Below are positions 51,380 through 59,030 of a DNA stretch of 64,000 nucleotides, in pieces. The notes beneath the pieces were generated by a model. That model saw only the letters and a program-made list of their open reading frames with translations, was not told the DNA's origin and ran no database searches. The DNA is from Adlercreutzia shanghongiae (GTDB taxonomy: Bacteria > Actinomycetota > Coriobacteriia > Coriobacteriales > Eggerthellaceae), in the NCBI RefSeq assembly GCF_035830635.1, contig NZ_JAYMFI010000019.1, positions 42,016 to 106,015 of the forward strand, given 5' to 3'. The translations under genes were made by a program, and so were the position numbers. Every line of letters begins with the position of its first letter. Position 1 is the first letter of the stretch.

Positions 51380-52660
51380 ATGAACCAGGAAGTCATCATC
51401 GTGCGGGGGAACCATACCCTCGAAGGCGACGTGCAAATATCCGGCGCCAAGAACTCGGCGCTCAAGCTCATGGCCGCATCCATTCTGGGCCAGGGCGAGA
51501 CGGTGCTGCACAACGTGCCGCTTATCTCCGACATCGAAATCATGGCCGAGGTGCTCGAGCGCCTCGGTGCCACGGTCAAGCGCGAGGAGCATACCCTGCG
51601 CATCGATACGGCCAACGTAAATAGCTGCGAGACGCCCTATGAGCTCGTCTCGAAGATGCGCGCTTCCATCTCCGTGCTCGGCCCCCTCATCGGCCGCTTC
51701 GGCGAGGCGCGCGTGGCCATGCCCGGCGGCTGCCAGATCGGCGCTCGTAAAATCGACATGCATCTGGTGGGGCTTGAGGCTTTGGGCGTCCACTTTGATG
51801 TGGACCACGGCGTGCTGGAGGCGACAACGCCCCAGGGCATGAAGGGCGCCCACGTTTACTTGGAATTCCCCTCGGTGGGGGCGACGGAGAACATGCTCAT
51901 GGCCGCGGTGACCGCCGAGGGCCATACGGCCATCGAGAACGCGGCCTGCGAGCCCGAGATCGAGGATTTGGCCAACATGCTCAACGCCATGGGGGCCAAG
52001 GTGTCCGGCGCGGGCACCTCGCTCATCGAGATCGAGGGCGTGCCGCTCTCGTCGCTGCACCCTTGCGAGCACACCACGGTGGGCGACCGCATCGAGGCGG
52101 GCACGTTCCTCGTCGGCGGCGCGCTGACGGGCGGCCCGCTCACGGTGCGCGGTATCGATCCGGCCTTCTTGCGCATGGCCATCATGAAGCTGCGCGCCAT
52201 GGGCTGCGAGGTTCAAACCGGTAAGGACTGGATTACCGTGAGCCGCGAGGCGCCGCTGTGCTCGGTGGACATCCAGACCTTGCCCCATCCGGGCTTCCCG
52301 ACCGACTTGCAGGCCCAGTTCATGCTGCTGGCGGCACTCGCCGACGATGTGTCGGTCATCACGGAGAACGTCTTCGAGAACCGCTTTATGTTCGCTGCCG
52401 AGCTCATGCGCATGGGCGCCGATGTGACGCTGGACGACCATCACGCCATCGTGCGCGGCGTGGATCATCTGCAGGGCGCTCCGGTGTCCTCGACCGACCT
52501 GCGCGCGGGTGCCGCCCTGGTGCTGGCGGGTATTGTGGCCGACGGCGAGACGAGCGTGCATCATCTGGAGCACATCGATCGCGGCTATGAGGACTATGCG
52601 GGCAAGCTCGCCTCTCTCGGCGCCGATATTCGCCGCGTGGCGGCTCCCTCTCCTCGATAG
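51380..52660 (+). CDS. murA: UDP-N-acetylglucosamine 1-carboxyvinyltransferase
   Basis: First committed step of peptidoglycan synthesis, adding enolpyruvate from PEP. ATG 51380 with AAAGGA upstream gives 426 residues: [20 protein letters not shown] and [12 protein letters not shown] at the start (Lys-Asn pair), [20 protein letters not shown], then [20 protein letters not shown] with the catalytic Cys near residue 117 (the fosfomycin target), [20 protein letters not shown], and [20 protein letters not shown] near residue 310 with the catalytic Asp. It is followed nine bases later by an LCP protein gene, another wall-assembly factor. Confidence 0.95.
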   Translation: MNQEVIIVRGNHTLEGDVQISGAKNSALKLMAASILGQGETVLHNVPLISDIEIMAEVLERLGATVKREEHTLRIDTANVNSCETPYELVSKMRASISVLGPLIGRFGEARVAMPGGCQIGARKIDMHLVGLEALGVHFDVDHGVLEATTPQGMKGAHVYLEFPSVGATENMLMAAVTAEGHTAIENAACEPEIEDLANMLNAMGAKVSGAGTSLIEIEGVPLSSLHPCEHTTVGDRIEAGTFLVGGALTGGPLTVRGIDPAFLRMAIMKLRAMGCEVQTGKDWITVSREAPLCSVDIQTLPHPGFPTDLQAQFMLLAALADDVSVITENVFENRFMFAAELMRMGADVTLDDHHAIVRGVDHLQGAPVSSTDLRAGAALVLAGIVADGETSVHHLEHIDRGYEDYAGKLASLGADIRRVAAPSPR

Positions 52661-52668
52661 GGGCGCTC

Positions 52669-54189
52669 ATGGCTTTGCACGGTAGAAAGGCCTCTTCGGC
52701 CTCGCGGACGCGCCGCGTGACACGGCGCGTGAACGACTCCATGATCGGCTCCCATGTGGAGCGCAGCCCCTCGGGACGCCCCCGCCATGCCGCCTCGGCG
52801 GGGGCGGAGCGCGCCTCCCGCGTCGATTTCTCCGACAGCCGGCGCAGCCGTCGGGCCAATCGCGGCATGGTGGAGCAGGTGGACGTTGCCGCCACGAGCG
52901 GGGAGAGCGACTCCGATTTTGCCCGCCGCCGCTCGCGCAGGGGGTATGTAGAGGAGATTCAGGCGCGCACCCGCCGCCGCAAGATGGCGTTTCTCGGCGC
53001 GGTGGCCGCGCTTGTCGTCGTGGTTGCGGCAGTAGCTGGCACCATGGCGTTTTTCGCGTGGTCCGACTCCCAGCTCTCCTTGGGCGACTCCAACGCCAAG
53101 GAGGCCCTCGTGGCCGCCGAGGACGGTGCCGCCTCCTACGCGCTGCTCGTTGCCGACCTGACTACGGGCGCTACCGCTCCCAACGATACCGACAAGGCCT
53201 ACATGGCCGTGCGCATCGATGCGGCCTCCCGTGTGCTCACGTTCGTGACCATTCCGTCTTCGGTCGCGGTGGAGCTATCCGATGGCGAGCGCCATGCGCT
53301 GTCCGATGCGCAGTCCGTTGGGGGAGACGCGGAGCTTCTGCGCGCGGCGGGCGCTTTGCTCGGCATCGAGTTCTCCCACTTCGCCTCCACGAACGCCGAG
53401 GGACTCTCCCGGCTGGTCGATATCGTGGGCGGCGTGCCCGTGGAGCTTTCCGAGGAGGTGGACGACCCTCGGGCCGGCACCCGCGTGCTCGCCGCCGGGG
53501 CCCAGACCCTCGACGGCGCCCAGGCGCTCACGCTTCTGCGCGCATCCAACTACGCCGAGGCCCTTGAGACCCAGGCGAAGATGCGCGCCTTGTTCACGGT
53601 GAACTTGGCCGAGTGCGCCGCTTCGGGCGAGGGCCTCGCCTTCCCGAGCGTGGTGGCCGACGGCTCCGCCTTCGTCTCTACCGATTGGACGAGCGGCCAG
53701 ATCATCGCCATGGGAGACGCATTCAGTCCGCTGACGGACGCGACGGTGTACGCTGCCGTGGTTCCCGGACGTACGGTGGATGGCGAGGACGGCGCACCGG
53801 CGACCTTTGAGGTGGCCGGCGACGAGCTCGCTTCCATGATGGAGGCTGTGAAGTCCGGCCAGTCGCCGCAGGCGGCCGAGGCCGACCTGGCCAACGTGGA
53901 CCGCAGCCTCGTCACCGTGGAGGTGCGCAATGGCAGCGGCATCCAGGGGGCGGCGGCCCGTTGCGGGGAGCTGCTCACCTCCGACGGCTACGAGGTGGCC
54001 TCGGTGGGCAATGTGGACGACGGCGCCGTTTACCCCGAGACCCTCGTTATCTACAAGGATGAGGCCTTCGAAATCGCGGCCAAGGCCATCGTGAGCGATC
54101 TGTCCGCGGGCCGGGTGGTGAACGGCGGCGATTTCTACCACTTCGACACCAACGTTTTGGTGATTATCGGCAGCGACTGGATCGGCTAG
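52669..54189 (+). CDS. LytR-CpsA-Psr family protein with LytR_C domain
   Basis: LCP proteins transfer teichoic-acid-like or capsule glycopolymers to peptidoglycan. The 506-residue protein has a long Arg/Ser-rich cytoplasmic N-terminus (residues 1-100) and a membrane helix at about 104-125 (MAFLGAVAALVVVVAAVAGT). A divergent LCP domain follows (YMAVRIDAASRVLTFVTIPS; FSHFASTNAEGLSRLVDIVG; LDGAQALTLLRASNY). A LytR_C domain covers about 415-505 (VTVEVRNGSGIQGAAARCGE). The usual Arg/Asp-rich phosphate-binding residues of the LCP core are poorly kept (DLTTGATAPNDTDKAYMAVR), so activity may differ. Likely co-transcribed with murA. Confidence 0.82.
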   Translation: MALHGRKASSASRTRRVTRRVNDSMIGSHVERSPSGRPRHAASAGAERASRVDFSDSRRSRRANRGMVEQVDVAATSGESDSDFARRRSRRGYVEEIQARTRRRKMAFLGAVAALVVVVAAVAGTMAFFAWSDSQLSLGDSNAKEALVAAEDGAASYALLVADLTTGATAPNDTDKAYMAVRIDAASRVLTFVTIPSSVAVELSDGERHALSDAQSVGGDAELLRAAGALLGIEFSHFASTNAEGLSRLVDIVGGVPVELSEEVDDPRAGTRVLAAGAQTLDGAQALTLLRASNYAEALETQAKMRALFTVNLAECAASGEGLAFPSVVADGSAFVSTDWTSGQIIAMGDAFSPLTDATVYAAVVPGRTVDGEDGAPATFEVAGDELASMMEAVKSGQSPQAAEADLANVDRSLVTVEVRNGSGIQGAAARCGELLTSDGYEVASVGNVDDGAVYPETLVIYKDEAFEIAAKAIVSDLSAGRVVNGGDFYHFDTNVLVIIGSDWIG

Positions 54190-54255
54190 GGGGCGCGGGT
54201 CCGCCCTGTGCTATGATGCCCTCGATACAAGAACCTCTCATGATAGGAGTGACTC

Positions 54256-54486
54256 ATGGTTGAGAAGTCCGATGTGGCGGCCGTGCTGGAGCTGATCCGT
54301 CCGAGCCTTCAGGCCGATGGCGGCGACGTGCAGCTGGTGGACGTGTCCGAGGACGGCGTGGTCACCGTGGAGCTGCAGGGCGCCTGCAAGGGCTGCCCCA
54401 TGTCCCAGATGACGCTCGCCAACGGCGTGGAGCGCATCCTGAAGGAGCGCGTGCCCGGCGTGACCAGCGTGGTGCCGGCTCAGTAA
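54256..54486 (+). CDS. NifU-like C-terminal domain protein (Fe-S carrier)
   Basis: A 76-residue stand-alone NFU domain: VLELIRPSLQADGGDVQLVD, then VTVELQGACKGCPMSQMTLA with Cys44 and Cys47 (CxxC), then GVERILKERVPGVTSVV. A dimer would bind a [4Fe-4S] cluster across the two CxxC pairs and pass it to client enzymes. TATGAT at 54212-54217 is a possible -10. It stands alone, followed by the fold-back at 54532. Confidence 0.92.
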   Translation: MVEKSDVAAVLELIRPSLQADGGDVQLVDVSEDGVVTVELQGACKGCPMSQMTLANGVERILKERVPGVTSVVPAQ

Positions 54487-54531
54487 TCTGTTCCGTGCGG
54501 CCTGACGGCCACACGGACCACTCGACGCTAC

Positions 54532-54632
54532 GAGGCTCTGACGCATTTCATATTCACCCTTGTTTTGCACTCGGCGTTGGCCGAAGCCAACTTGGTGCAA
54601 AGGCGGGCGAATCTGAAACGCGTCAGAGCCTC
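54532..54632. repeat. 101-bp nested inverted repeat
   Basis: Arms 54532-54555 (starting GAGGCTCTGACGC) and 54609-54632 (ending GCGTCAGAGCCTC) match at 22 of 24 positions. Inside, TTTGCAC pairs with GTGCAAA and GTTGGC pairs with GCCAAC around CGAA, so nearly the whole element can fold back. It lies between the NFU gene and a Cys-rich gene. Confidence 0.8.
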
Positions 54633-54687
54633 TCGCTGACTTTAACCAACCAAGTATTGTATTAACGAGAGCGAGAGAGGCTGGTGT

Positions 54688-54978
54688 ATGGAAGGCTGTT
54701 GGAGCTTTCGCGGATGCGATGACGAGATGCAGGGGCGCTGTCCGCACAACGTGCCGGGAGAGCCCTGTCCGGCGGATTGCCACTATGCTGCGTGCCATCG
54801 CCCGACCCATGTGGTGTGCGACGACTTCGACGTGCTGCTGAACCCCAGCCGCGATTACGACGCGGCCGTAAAGCAGGTATGCCGCTTCTGCGAGCACTTC
54901 CTCAAGAACGGTCCGGACATCGATCCAAAGACGTGCACCCGCGACAAGTTCAGCGGCCGCAACCGATTCTTGCTGTAA
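54688..54978 (+). CDS. Cysteine-rich small hypothetical protein
   Basis: The 96-residue protein has ten cysteines, most in the first half (CWSFRGCDDEMQGRCPHNV, then CPADCHYAACHRPTH) and CRFCEHFL later. The spacing suggests one or two zinc or Fe-S sites. The middle (DFDVLLNPSRDYDAAVKQVC) looks helical. GAGAGAGG precedes the ATG. No signal peptide. I do not recognise the family. It may be linked to the NFU protein or to redox functions nearby, but nothing proves it. Confidence 0.7.
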   Translation: MEGCWSFRGCDDEMQGRCPHNVPGEPCPADCHYAACHRPTHVVCDDFDVLLNPSRDYDAAVKQVCRFCEHFLKNGPDIDPKTCTRDKFSGRNRFLL

Positions 54979-55075
54979 GGAAACGAATGCGCGGGCGCAG
55001 CGCCCTTGACGCCGCCTCGCGCACCGGCTCTGCTACAATGTGGAGCAGGACAGTGATGATTCTGAGGCAAAGGCG

Positions 55076-55315
55076 GTGAGCGCAGTGAAGACGATGGTGA
55101 CCTGTCCGGCCTGCAGGGCCGACGACGTCGAGCTTGCCTCCTTCGACTCGCTCATGGCCCTGCGAAGCGACATCGCCCTGTACACCCTGACCTGCCCGCA
55201 CTGCGCCACGCGCATTTCCGCGCTGTTGCCCATCCCGCCCGAGCTGCGGGAGGAAGTCATGTTCGCTGCGATCGAGCTGGGTGCCGGCATGGGCGCCCAC
55301 GAGGGAACATCCTGA
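55076..55315 (+). CDS. Small zinc-ribbon protein
   Basis: GTG at 55076 with GAGG about nine bases upstream gives 79 residues; the GTG at 55040 overlaps a likely -10 (TACAAT, 55034-55039). Two CxxC pairs (VTCPACRADDVELASFDSLM and LTCPHCATRISALLPIPPEL) form a zinc ribbon, followed by a short helix. Coupled to lgt through TGATG, so it is made together with the lipoprotein transferase; its role is unknown. Confidence 0.7.
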   Translation: MSAVKTMVTCPACRADDVELASFDSLMALRSDIALYTLTCPHCATRISALLPIPPELREEVMFAAIELGAGMGAHEGTS

Positions 55316-56214
55316 TGCTGAACGAAATCTACCAGGGGCTCGACCCCATCGCCTTCTCGCTCGGACCGCTGGTGGTCCGTTGGTACGGCCTGGCCTACGT
55401 GGCCGGCTTCGTCTGCGCCGCCGCCATCGTGTATTTCGTGGCTCGGCGCTGGAAGCTCGGCGTGTCCGAAGACAACCTGTTGACGCTCATGGTCTGCGCT
55501 ATCGTCGGCGTGGTTCTGGGCGCGCGGATCGGCTACGTGCTTTTCTACGGCGACGGCTACTACTTCGCCCATCCGCTTGAGATCCTCGCCTTCAACCAGG
55601 GGGGCATGAGCTTCCATGGCGGTATGGTGGGCCTGCTCATCGGCGGTGCCGTGGCGGCGCGCATGACGCGCATCCCGTTTCTCACCCTGGCCGATCTGGG
55701 CTCTATCGCCGCGCCCGTGGGGCTGTTCTTCGGCCGCTGCGCCAACTTCGTGAACGGCGAGCTGTGGGGCGCGCCCACCGACGGGCCTCTCGGCGTCGTT
55801 TTCGGCGGCGCGGCCGGCATGATGCCGCGGCACCCCAGCCAGCTCTACGAGGCGGTGCTCGAGGGACTGGTCATCTTCTGCGTGCTCTACGCGCTCTCGC
55901 GCAGGGTGCCGCCGCGCCCGCAGGGCACCTTCGTCGGCTGGTTCATGGTGCTCTACGGCGTGTTCCGCTTCCTTATCGAGTTCGTCCGCGAGCCCGATGT
56001 GCAGCTGGGATACCTTTGGGGCGGCTGGCTCACCATGGGCCAGGTGCTCTCGGCCCCGCTCATCGTGGCCGGGGTGGCGCTGCTCGTCTATGCGGCGAAG
56101 ACGCGCAAGCCTCAGCAGGGTCCCTTGCTTGCGGGGACGGCGGGCTTCGATGCGCCGTCGGGAGATGCCCCGACAGGTGAGGCGGACGGCGATGCTTCCC
56201 ATAAGGCGGAGTAG
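55315..56214 (+). CDS. lgt: Prolipoprotein diacylglyceryl transferase
   Basis: Membrane enzyme that attaches diacylglycerol to the lipobox cysteine of lipoproteins such as the one at 1684. The 299-residue protein has about seven hydrophobic segments. It also shows RWYGLAYVAGFVCAAAIVYF, GARIGYVLFYGDGYYFAHP, GGMSFHGGMVGLLIGG near residue 97 (the conserved HGG), and FFGRCANFVNGELWGAPT near 140, the Lgt signature (normally GRxGNFxNGE, here with Ala for Gly). HPSQLYEAVLEG and FRFLIEFVREPD follow. The C-terminal ~45 residues are a polar tail. Confidence 0.93.
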   Translation: MLNEIYQGLDPIAFSLGPLVVRWYGLAYVAGFVCAAAIVYFVARRWKLGVSEDNLLTLMVCAIVGVVLGARIGYVLFYGDGYYFAHPLEILAFNQGGMSFHGGMVGLLIGGAVAARMTRIPFLTLADLGSIAAPVGLFFGRCANFVNGELWGAPTDGPLGVVFGGAAGMMPRHPSQLYEAVLEGLVIFCVLYALSRRVPPRPQGTFVGWFMVLYGVFRFLIEFVREPDVQLGYLWGGWLTMGQVLSAPLIVAGVALLVYAAKTRKPQQGPLLAGTAGFDAPSGDAPTGEADGDASHKAE

Positions 56215-56353
56215 GGTTTTCCTGTAACGACGCGGTGTCACTCGTCAATGCGCGCCGTGCTTGCGGGGTCGTTGCCCTACAATGCGTGAAGCGACTGGGT
56301 TCTGCAGCCGCCGTATTTTTTCGATACTGAACGTAAGAGATATGAGGTGCAAC

Positions 56354-56734
56354 ATGGATGTGAAGTTCTTCAAGTGCATGCACTGCGGAAACATCGCCGT
56401 GAAGGTGTTCGACGCCGGTGTGCCGCTGGTGTGCTGCGGCGAGAAGATGGTGGAGCTTGTGGCTGATTCCCAGGACGCGGCGCTGGAAAAGCACGTGCCT
56501 GCCGTCGAGGTTAAGGGCAGCAAGGTCGTCGTGAACGTGGGCTCGGTGGACCATCCCATGACCGAGGAGCACTGGATCCAGTTCATCTGCCTGGTCACCG
56601 ACAAGGGCTACCAGATCAAGCCGCTGACTCCGGCCGATGCCCCCCACGCCGAGTTCGTCGTCCCCGAGGGCGAGAAGCCGTTGCGCGTGTACGAGCACTG
56701 CAACCTCCACGGCCTGTGGGTGACCGAGATCTAA
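56354..56734 (+). CDS. Desulfoferrodoxin (superoxide reductase)
   Basis: Reduces superoxide to peroxide without making oxygen, typical of anaerobes. The 126-residue protein has an N-terminal desulforedoxin-type iron site (Cys8, Cys11, Cys27, Cys28 in FFKCMHCGN and PLVCCGEKM). The catalytic iron site ligands are His in LEKHVPAVE, HPMTEEHWI and the C-terminal EHCNLHGLW (Cys and His). This is the two-centre form. GAGG upstream of the ATG; TACAAT at 56278-56283 may be its -10. It stands directly before the type III toxin-antitoxin locus but is unrelated to it. Confidence 0.95.
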   Translation: MDVKFFKCMHCGNIAVKVFDAGVPLVCCGEKMVELVADSQDAALEKHVPAVEVKGSKVVVNVGSVDHPMTEEHWIQFICLVTDKGYQIKPLTPADAPHAEFVVPEGEKPLRVYEHCNLHGLWVTEI

Positions 56735-56740
56735 CAGGTA

Positions 56741-56769
56741 TTGAAGAGTCGGCAGAAAGCTGCTAGACT
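56741..56769 (+). promoter_or_regulatory. Promoter of the ToxI-like RNA
   Basis: TTGAAG at 56741-56746 and TAGACT at 56764-56769 with an ideal 17-bp spacer and an extended -10 TG at 56761-56762. Transcription would start near 56776, inside the partial first repeat. Confidence 0.7.
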
Positions 56770-56775
56770 GCAAGC

Positions 56776-56910
56776 AGCGGGTGTATCTCGGCCCTAAGCG
56801 AGACAGTTAGCAGAGGGCTTCTCTTGGCCCGAAGCAAGACATTTATAAGCGAGTGTTTCGCAGCTCTGAGTGCGAACGTAACAGCAGGGAGCGGGAAGTC
56901 CGCTCCCTGC
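56776..56910 (+). ncRNA. toxI: ToxI-like antitoxin RNA, 36-nt repeats
   Basis: Three repeats of exactly 36 nt (56785-56820, 56821-56856, 56857-56892) follow a partial one ending at 56784. Each has a 5-bp stem (positions 2-6 with 15-19) around an 8-nt loop (GCCCTAAG, GCCCGAAG, GCTCTGAG). Stem pairs 4:17, 5:16 and 6:15 change in compensating pairs between repeats. Loop GCCC in repeat 1 can pair with GGGC in its own tail, and GCTC in repeat 3 with GAGC, as in a pseudoknot. A terminator and a ToxN-family gene follow directly. In known systems such repeats are cut by the toxin and each unit inhibits it. Repeats here are only 53-69% identical, unusually divergent. Confidence 0.82.
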
Positions 56911-56913
56911 TTT
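56884..56913 (+). terminator. Terminator between antitoxin RNA and toxin gene
   Basis: GCAGGGAGCGG at 56884-56894 pairs perfectly with CCGCTCCCTGC at 56900-56910 around GAAGT, followed by TTT. In type III systems a leaky terminator at this point keeps antitoxin RNA in excess over toxin mRNA. Confidence 0.88.
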
Positions 56914-56932
56914 GTCATTGGGGGAGGGGTCA

Positions 56933-57421
56933 ATGAAATCGATTGCGTTCTTTACCGTAGATGAAGCCTATGTGGACTACCTGCGAACAGTGGAGCCAAG
57001 GCTGTTCGGGAACGCTCGTCCGGGGCAAGGGCATTCCCGAAAATACCTAGGAATCATATTCCAGGTTAAGGGGATGAACTATTTTGCCCCGCTCTCTTCT
57101 TTCAAGAGCAAGCATCGCAAAATGAAGAACTCCCTTGACTTCATCAAGATTGGTGAATACGCCGTCGTTAACCTCAATTGCATGTTTCCTGCTCCGGATG
57201 CTGTGGTCTCTAGAGTTGACTTCTCGCAAGAGAAAGACGGCCGCTATCGATCATTGCTTTTGGCTGAATATCGTATCGTCAAGCGTTCGCAGGAAAAGAT
57301 ACGAAAAAATGCCGAGAACCTATATCGGCACAAGGTTGAGTTCGGAAATTCCACGAAACTCGCTGCTCGCTGCAACGATTTTGTTGCCCTGGAAAAAGCG
57401 AGTTCGACATATCTGGCCTAA
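56933..57421 (+). CDS. toxN: ToxN/AbiQ-family type III toxin endoribonuclease
   Basis: ATG 56933 with GGGGAGGGG upstream gives 162 residues, close to the ~170 of ToxN and AbiQ. The pattern KYLGIIFQVKGMNYFAPLSS then FKSKHRKMKNSLDFIKI (residues 38-73) is the ToxN family core. The basic SFKSKHRKMK stretch and Ser55-Ser56 region match the catalytic/RNA-binding surface of known members. A long C-terminal helix follows (RIVKRSQEKIRKNAENLYRH). The protein would cleave cellular mRNA unless bound by the upstream repeat RNA. GC is clearly lower than in neighbours and codon use differs, suggesting horizontal transfer. Known homologues stop phage growth by abortive infection. Confidence 0.88.
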   Translation: MKSIAFFTVDEAYVDYLRTVEPRLFGNARPGQGHSRKYLGIIFQVKGMNYFAPLSSFKSKHRKMKNSLDFIKIGEYAVVNLNCMFPAPDAVVSRVDFSQEKDGRYRSLLLAEYRIVKRSQEKIRKNAENLYRHKVEFGNSTKLAARCNDFVALEKASSTYLA

Positions 57422-57573
57422 ACAAAAGCATTTTGTGGATAAATCACATTTCGTCGAAATTGAGAAGGTCGGACACGCTGACACGAAAAACCCCAGCTAA
57501 TGCGAGGAGAGTATGTAGTCGTGGATTCATGGGCGTTCCCAATGCGGACTCGCCTTTTTCGGTGGAGGTGCGC

Positions 57574-58152
57574 ATGGCTGGTTCAGAATTTGAAAATGCA
57601 GTGAATACGAAAAGTGCGGACGTCGAGAAAACGATGGTTTCTTCAGAGAATGGTGATAGGACGAGCGATGCCTCTCGATTGGAAAAAGGCGGGAAGCCCA
57701 AGGGCAGAATACGTCGACTGTTAGACGTGGCCGTTTCTTTGATGGCAGTTCTGACGCTGGTGTCATTCTGCTCTTCAACATGTGCTGGACCGAAAGACGA
57801 GATTGAAGGCAAGTGGATGGGGGTCGGCGTTGCCTCCGATGTTTCTCTTGAGGAAGCACGTGCCGGGGATATTGGTTCAAGTGCAATTCTCCCCATGGAC
57901 CGTGACGAGGACTACATCAAGTTTGATTCCAGTGGGCACGGAGAAGTGGGAACAGCGGGAGAGTCCGTTAGTTTCTCGTGGGAAACTTCGGAGGAACAGG
58001 GCGATGCTCAGAGTCAGTTGTTGACGTATCGGCTGCGTTTTGAAACCGGGAAAACCGCCTACGCGTTTATTGATCTCGAGGATAGCGGGACGCTTGATGT
58101 TGTTTTCCCGTCTGACGACGATGCTGTCTCAGTATGGCTTTTCAAACGATGA
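57574..58152 (+). CDS. Membrane-anchored hypothetical protein
   Basis: GGAGGTG just before ATG 57574 supports a 192-residue product; the longer frame upstream lacks a site. After a polar 70-residue head comes a membrane helix (LLDVAVSLMAVLTLVSFC) and an outer domain opening with KDEIEGKWMGVGVASDVSLE and continuing as a beta-rich fold (YIKFDSSGHGEVGTAGESVS; TYRLRFETGKTAYAFIDLED), similar in style to lipocalin-like small domains. Lower GC than housekeeping genes, like toxN before it, so both may be part of one acquired segment. Function unknown. Confidence 0.65.
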   Translation: MAGSEFENAVNTKSADVEKTMVSSENGDRTSDASRLEKGGKPKGRIRRLLDVAVSLMAVLTLVSFCSSTCAGPKDEIEGKWMGVGVASDVSLEEARAGDIGSSAILPMDRDEDYIKFDSSGHGEVGTAGESVSFSWETSEEQGDAQSQLLTYRLRFETGKTAYAFIDLEDSGTLDVVFPSDDDAVSVWLFKR

Positions 58153-58192
58153 CCGTATGATCTTGCAGTTCCCGCTCGCGGAGGGAAATGAG

Positions 58193-58220
58193 AAAGACCC
58201 GTGTTGCGCGGGTCTTTTTT
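58193..58220 (+). terminator. Terminator before rpmE
   Basis: AAAGACCCG at 58193-58201 pairs with CGGGTCTTT at 58209-58217 followed by TTT. It ends the transcript of the membrane protein gene. The rpmE transcript has a very similar AAAGACCCGC terminator at 58841. Confidence 0.9.
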
Positions 58221-58221
58221 C

Positions 58222-58249
58222 TTGCATTCGGAGAAAACGGTGCTAATAT
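58222..58249 (+). promoter_or_regulatory. Promoter of rpmE
   Basis: TTGCAT at 58222-58227, 16 bp, then TAATAT at 58244-58249 with an extended TG at 58241-58242. Same -35 and spacing as rpsB. Confidence 0.7.
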
Positions 58250-58266
58250 AAACAAGCTTGTCTCAA

Positions 58267-58317
58267 GGCTTGGTCGGAAACCAAGCCCACTTTTGACCCC
58301 TTGGTCGGAAACCAAGG
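58267..58317 (+). promoter_or_regulatory. Twin-hairpin leader of rpmE
   Basis: Two adjacent hairpins share the core TTGGTCGGAAACCAA: 58267-58287 (stem GGCTTGGT/ACCAAGCC) and 58299-58317 (stem CCTTGGT/ACCAAGG). The second ends 15 bases before the start codon, next to the ribosome site ATAGGAGAA. A duplicated stem-loop ahead of a ribosomal protein gene suggests autogenous control by L31. Confidence 0.6.
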
Positions 58318-58332
58318 AAGATAGGAGAACCC

Positions 58333-58818
58333 ATGAAGCAAGGCATTCATCCGGAGTACATGGACTGCGTCGTGAAGTGCAGCTGCGGCAACACCTTCAC
58401 CACCCGCTCCACCAAGCCCGAGCTGAAGATCGACATCTGCAACGCCTGCCATCCCTTCTACACCGGCACCCAGAAGCTCATCGACACCGGTGGACGCGTC
58501 CAGCGCTTCGCCGACCGCTTCGGCGCCGCCAAGGACGTCGTTGCCGAGCGCGAGGCCGCCAAGAAGGCCGAGCGTGCCGCTCAGATCGCCGAGCGCGAGG
58601 CTGCCAAGAAGGCCGAGCGCGAGGCCAAGGCCGCTGCTAAGGCCGAGCGTGCCGCCGCTTACGCCGCCAAGGCTGCCGAGGAGGCTGCCAAGGCCGAGGC
58701 TGAGGCCGACGTTCAGGCTATGGACGACGCCGCTGCCGAGGGCGCCGTTGAGGAGGCTGCCGAGGTGGAGCTGACCGACACCGAGGTTGCCGAGGCCGTC
58801 GAGGAGGCCACCGAGTAG
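58333..58818 (+). CDS. rpmE: 50S ribosomal protein L31 with long C-terminal extension
   Basis: Residues 1-70 are a zinc-form L31: [20 protein letters not shown], then [20 protein letters not shown], then [20 protein letters not shown], with Cys16, Cys18, Cys36 and Cys39 as zinc ligands. Normal L31 stops near here. This protein goes on for about 90 residues of Ala/Glu/Lys/Arg, probably one long helix or coiled coil ([20 protein letters not shown]), ending in an acidic stretch. The tail could reach out from the ribosome. Own promoter, leader and terminator. Confidence 0.93.
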   Translation: MKQGIHPEYMDCVVKCSCGNTFTTRSTKPELKIDICNACHPFYTGTQKLIDTGGRVQRFADRFGAAKDVVAEREAAKKAERAAQIAEREAAKKAEREAKAAAKAERAAAYAAKAAEEAAKAEAEADVQAMDDAAAEGAVEEAAEVELTDTEVAEAVEEATE

Positions 58819-58840
58819 CCCGTTGCTTCTCATGCTTGCG

Positions 58841-58879
58841 AAAGACCCGCCCGCGCCCATCGCGCAGCGGGTCTTTTTC
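58841..58879 (+). terminator. Terminator after rpmE
   Basis: AAAGACCCGC at 58841-58850 pairs with GCGGGTCTTT at 58867-58876, followed by TTCTTTT. Confidence 0.9.
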
Positions 58880-58995
58880 TTTTGCAGAGTCCTTATTTTT
58901 CGAGCGTAATGAGAATAACCAACTATAATTTCCAAAAAACCAGGGACGAATCAAATGTCAGCGAGGTGCCTGTTGGAACCGCCGCGTCGGCAAGT

Positions 58996-59020
58996 CCGTT
59001 CGTCCCGCTAGGGCGAACGG
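58996..59020 (+). promoter_or_regulatory. Hairpin overlapping the glnA ribosome site
   Basis: CCGTTCG (58996-59002), a single unpaired T, and CCC pair with GGG and CGAACGG (59011-59020) around GCTA. The 3' side of the stem runs into the GGAG ribosome site at 59019-59022, so folding could limit translation of glnA. Confidence 0.5.
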
Positions 59021-59030
59021 AGCAGTGAAG

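Noticed and set aside
54777..55079. 100-codon frame overlapping the Cys-rich gene
   Set aside because: Out-of-frame shadow with Arg/Pro-rich composition and no start signal.
56785..56892. CRISPR or tracrRNA reading of the 36-nt repeats
   Set aside because: Repeats are contiguous without spacers and diverged, no cas genes are near, and the downstream gene is ToxN-like.
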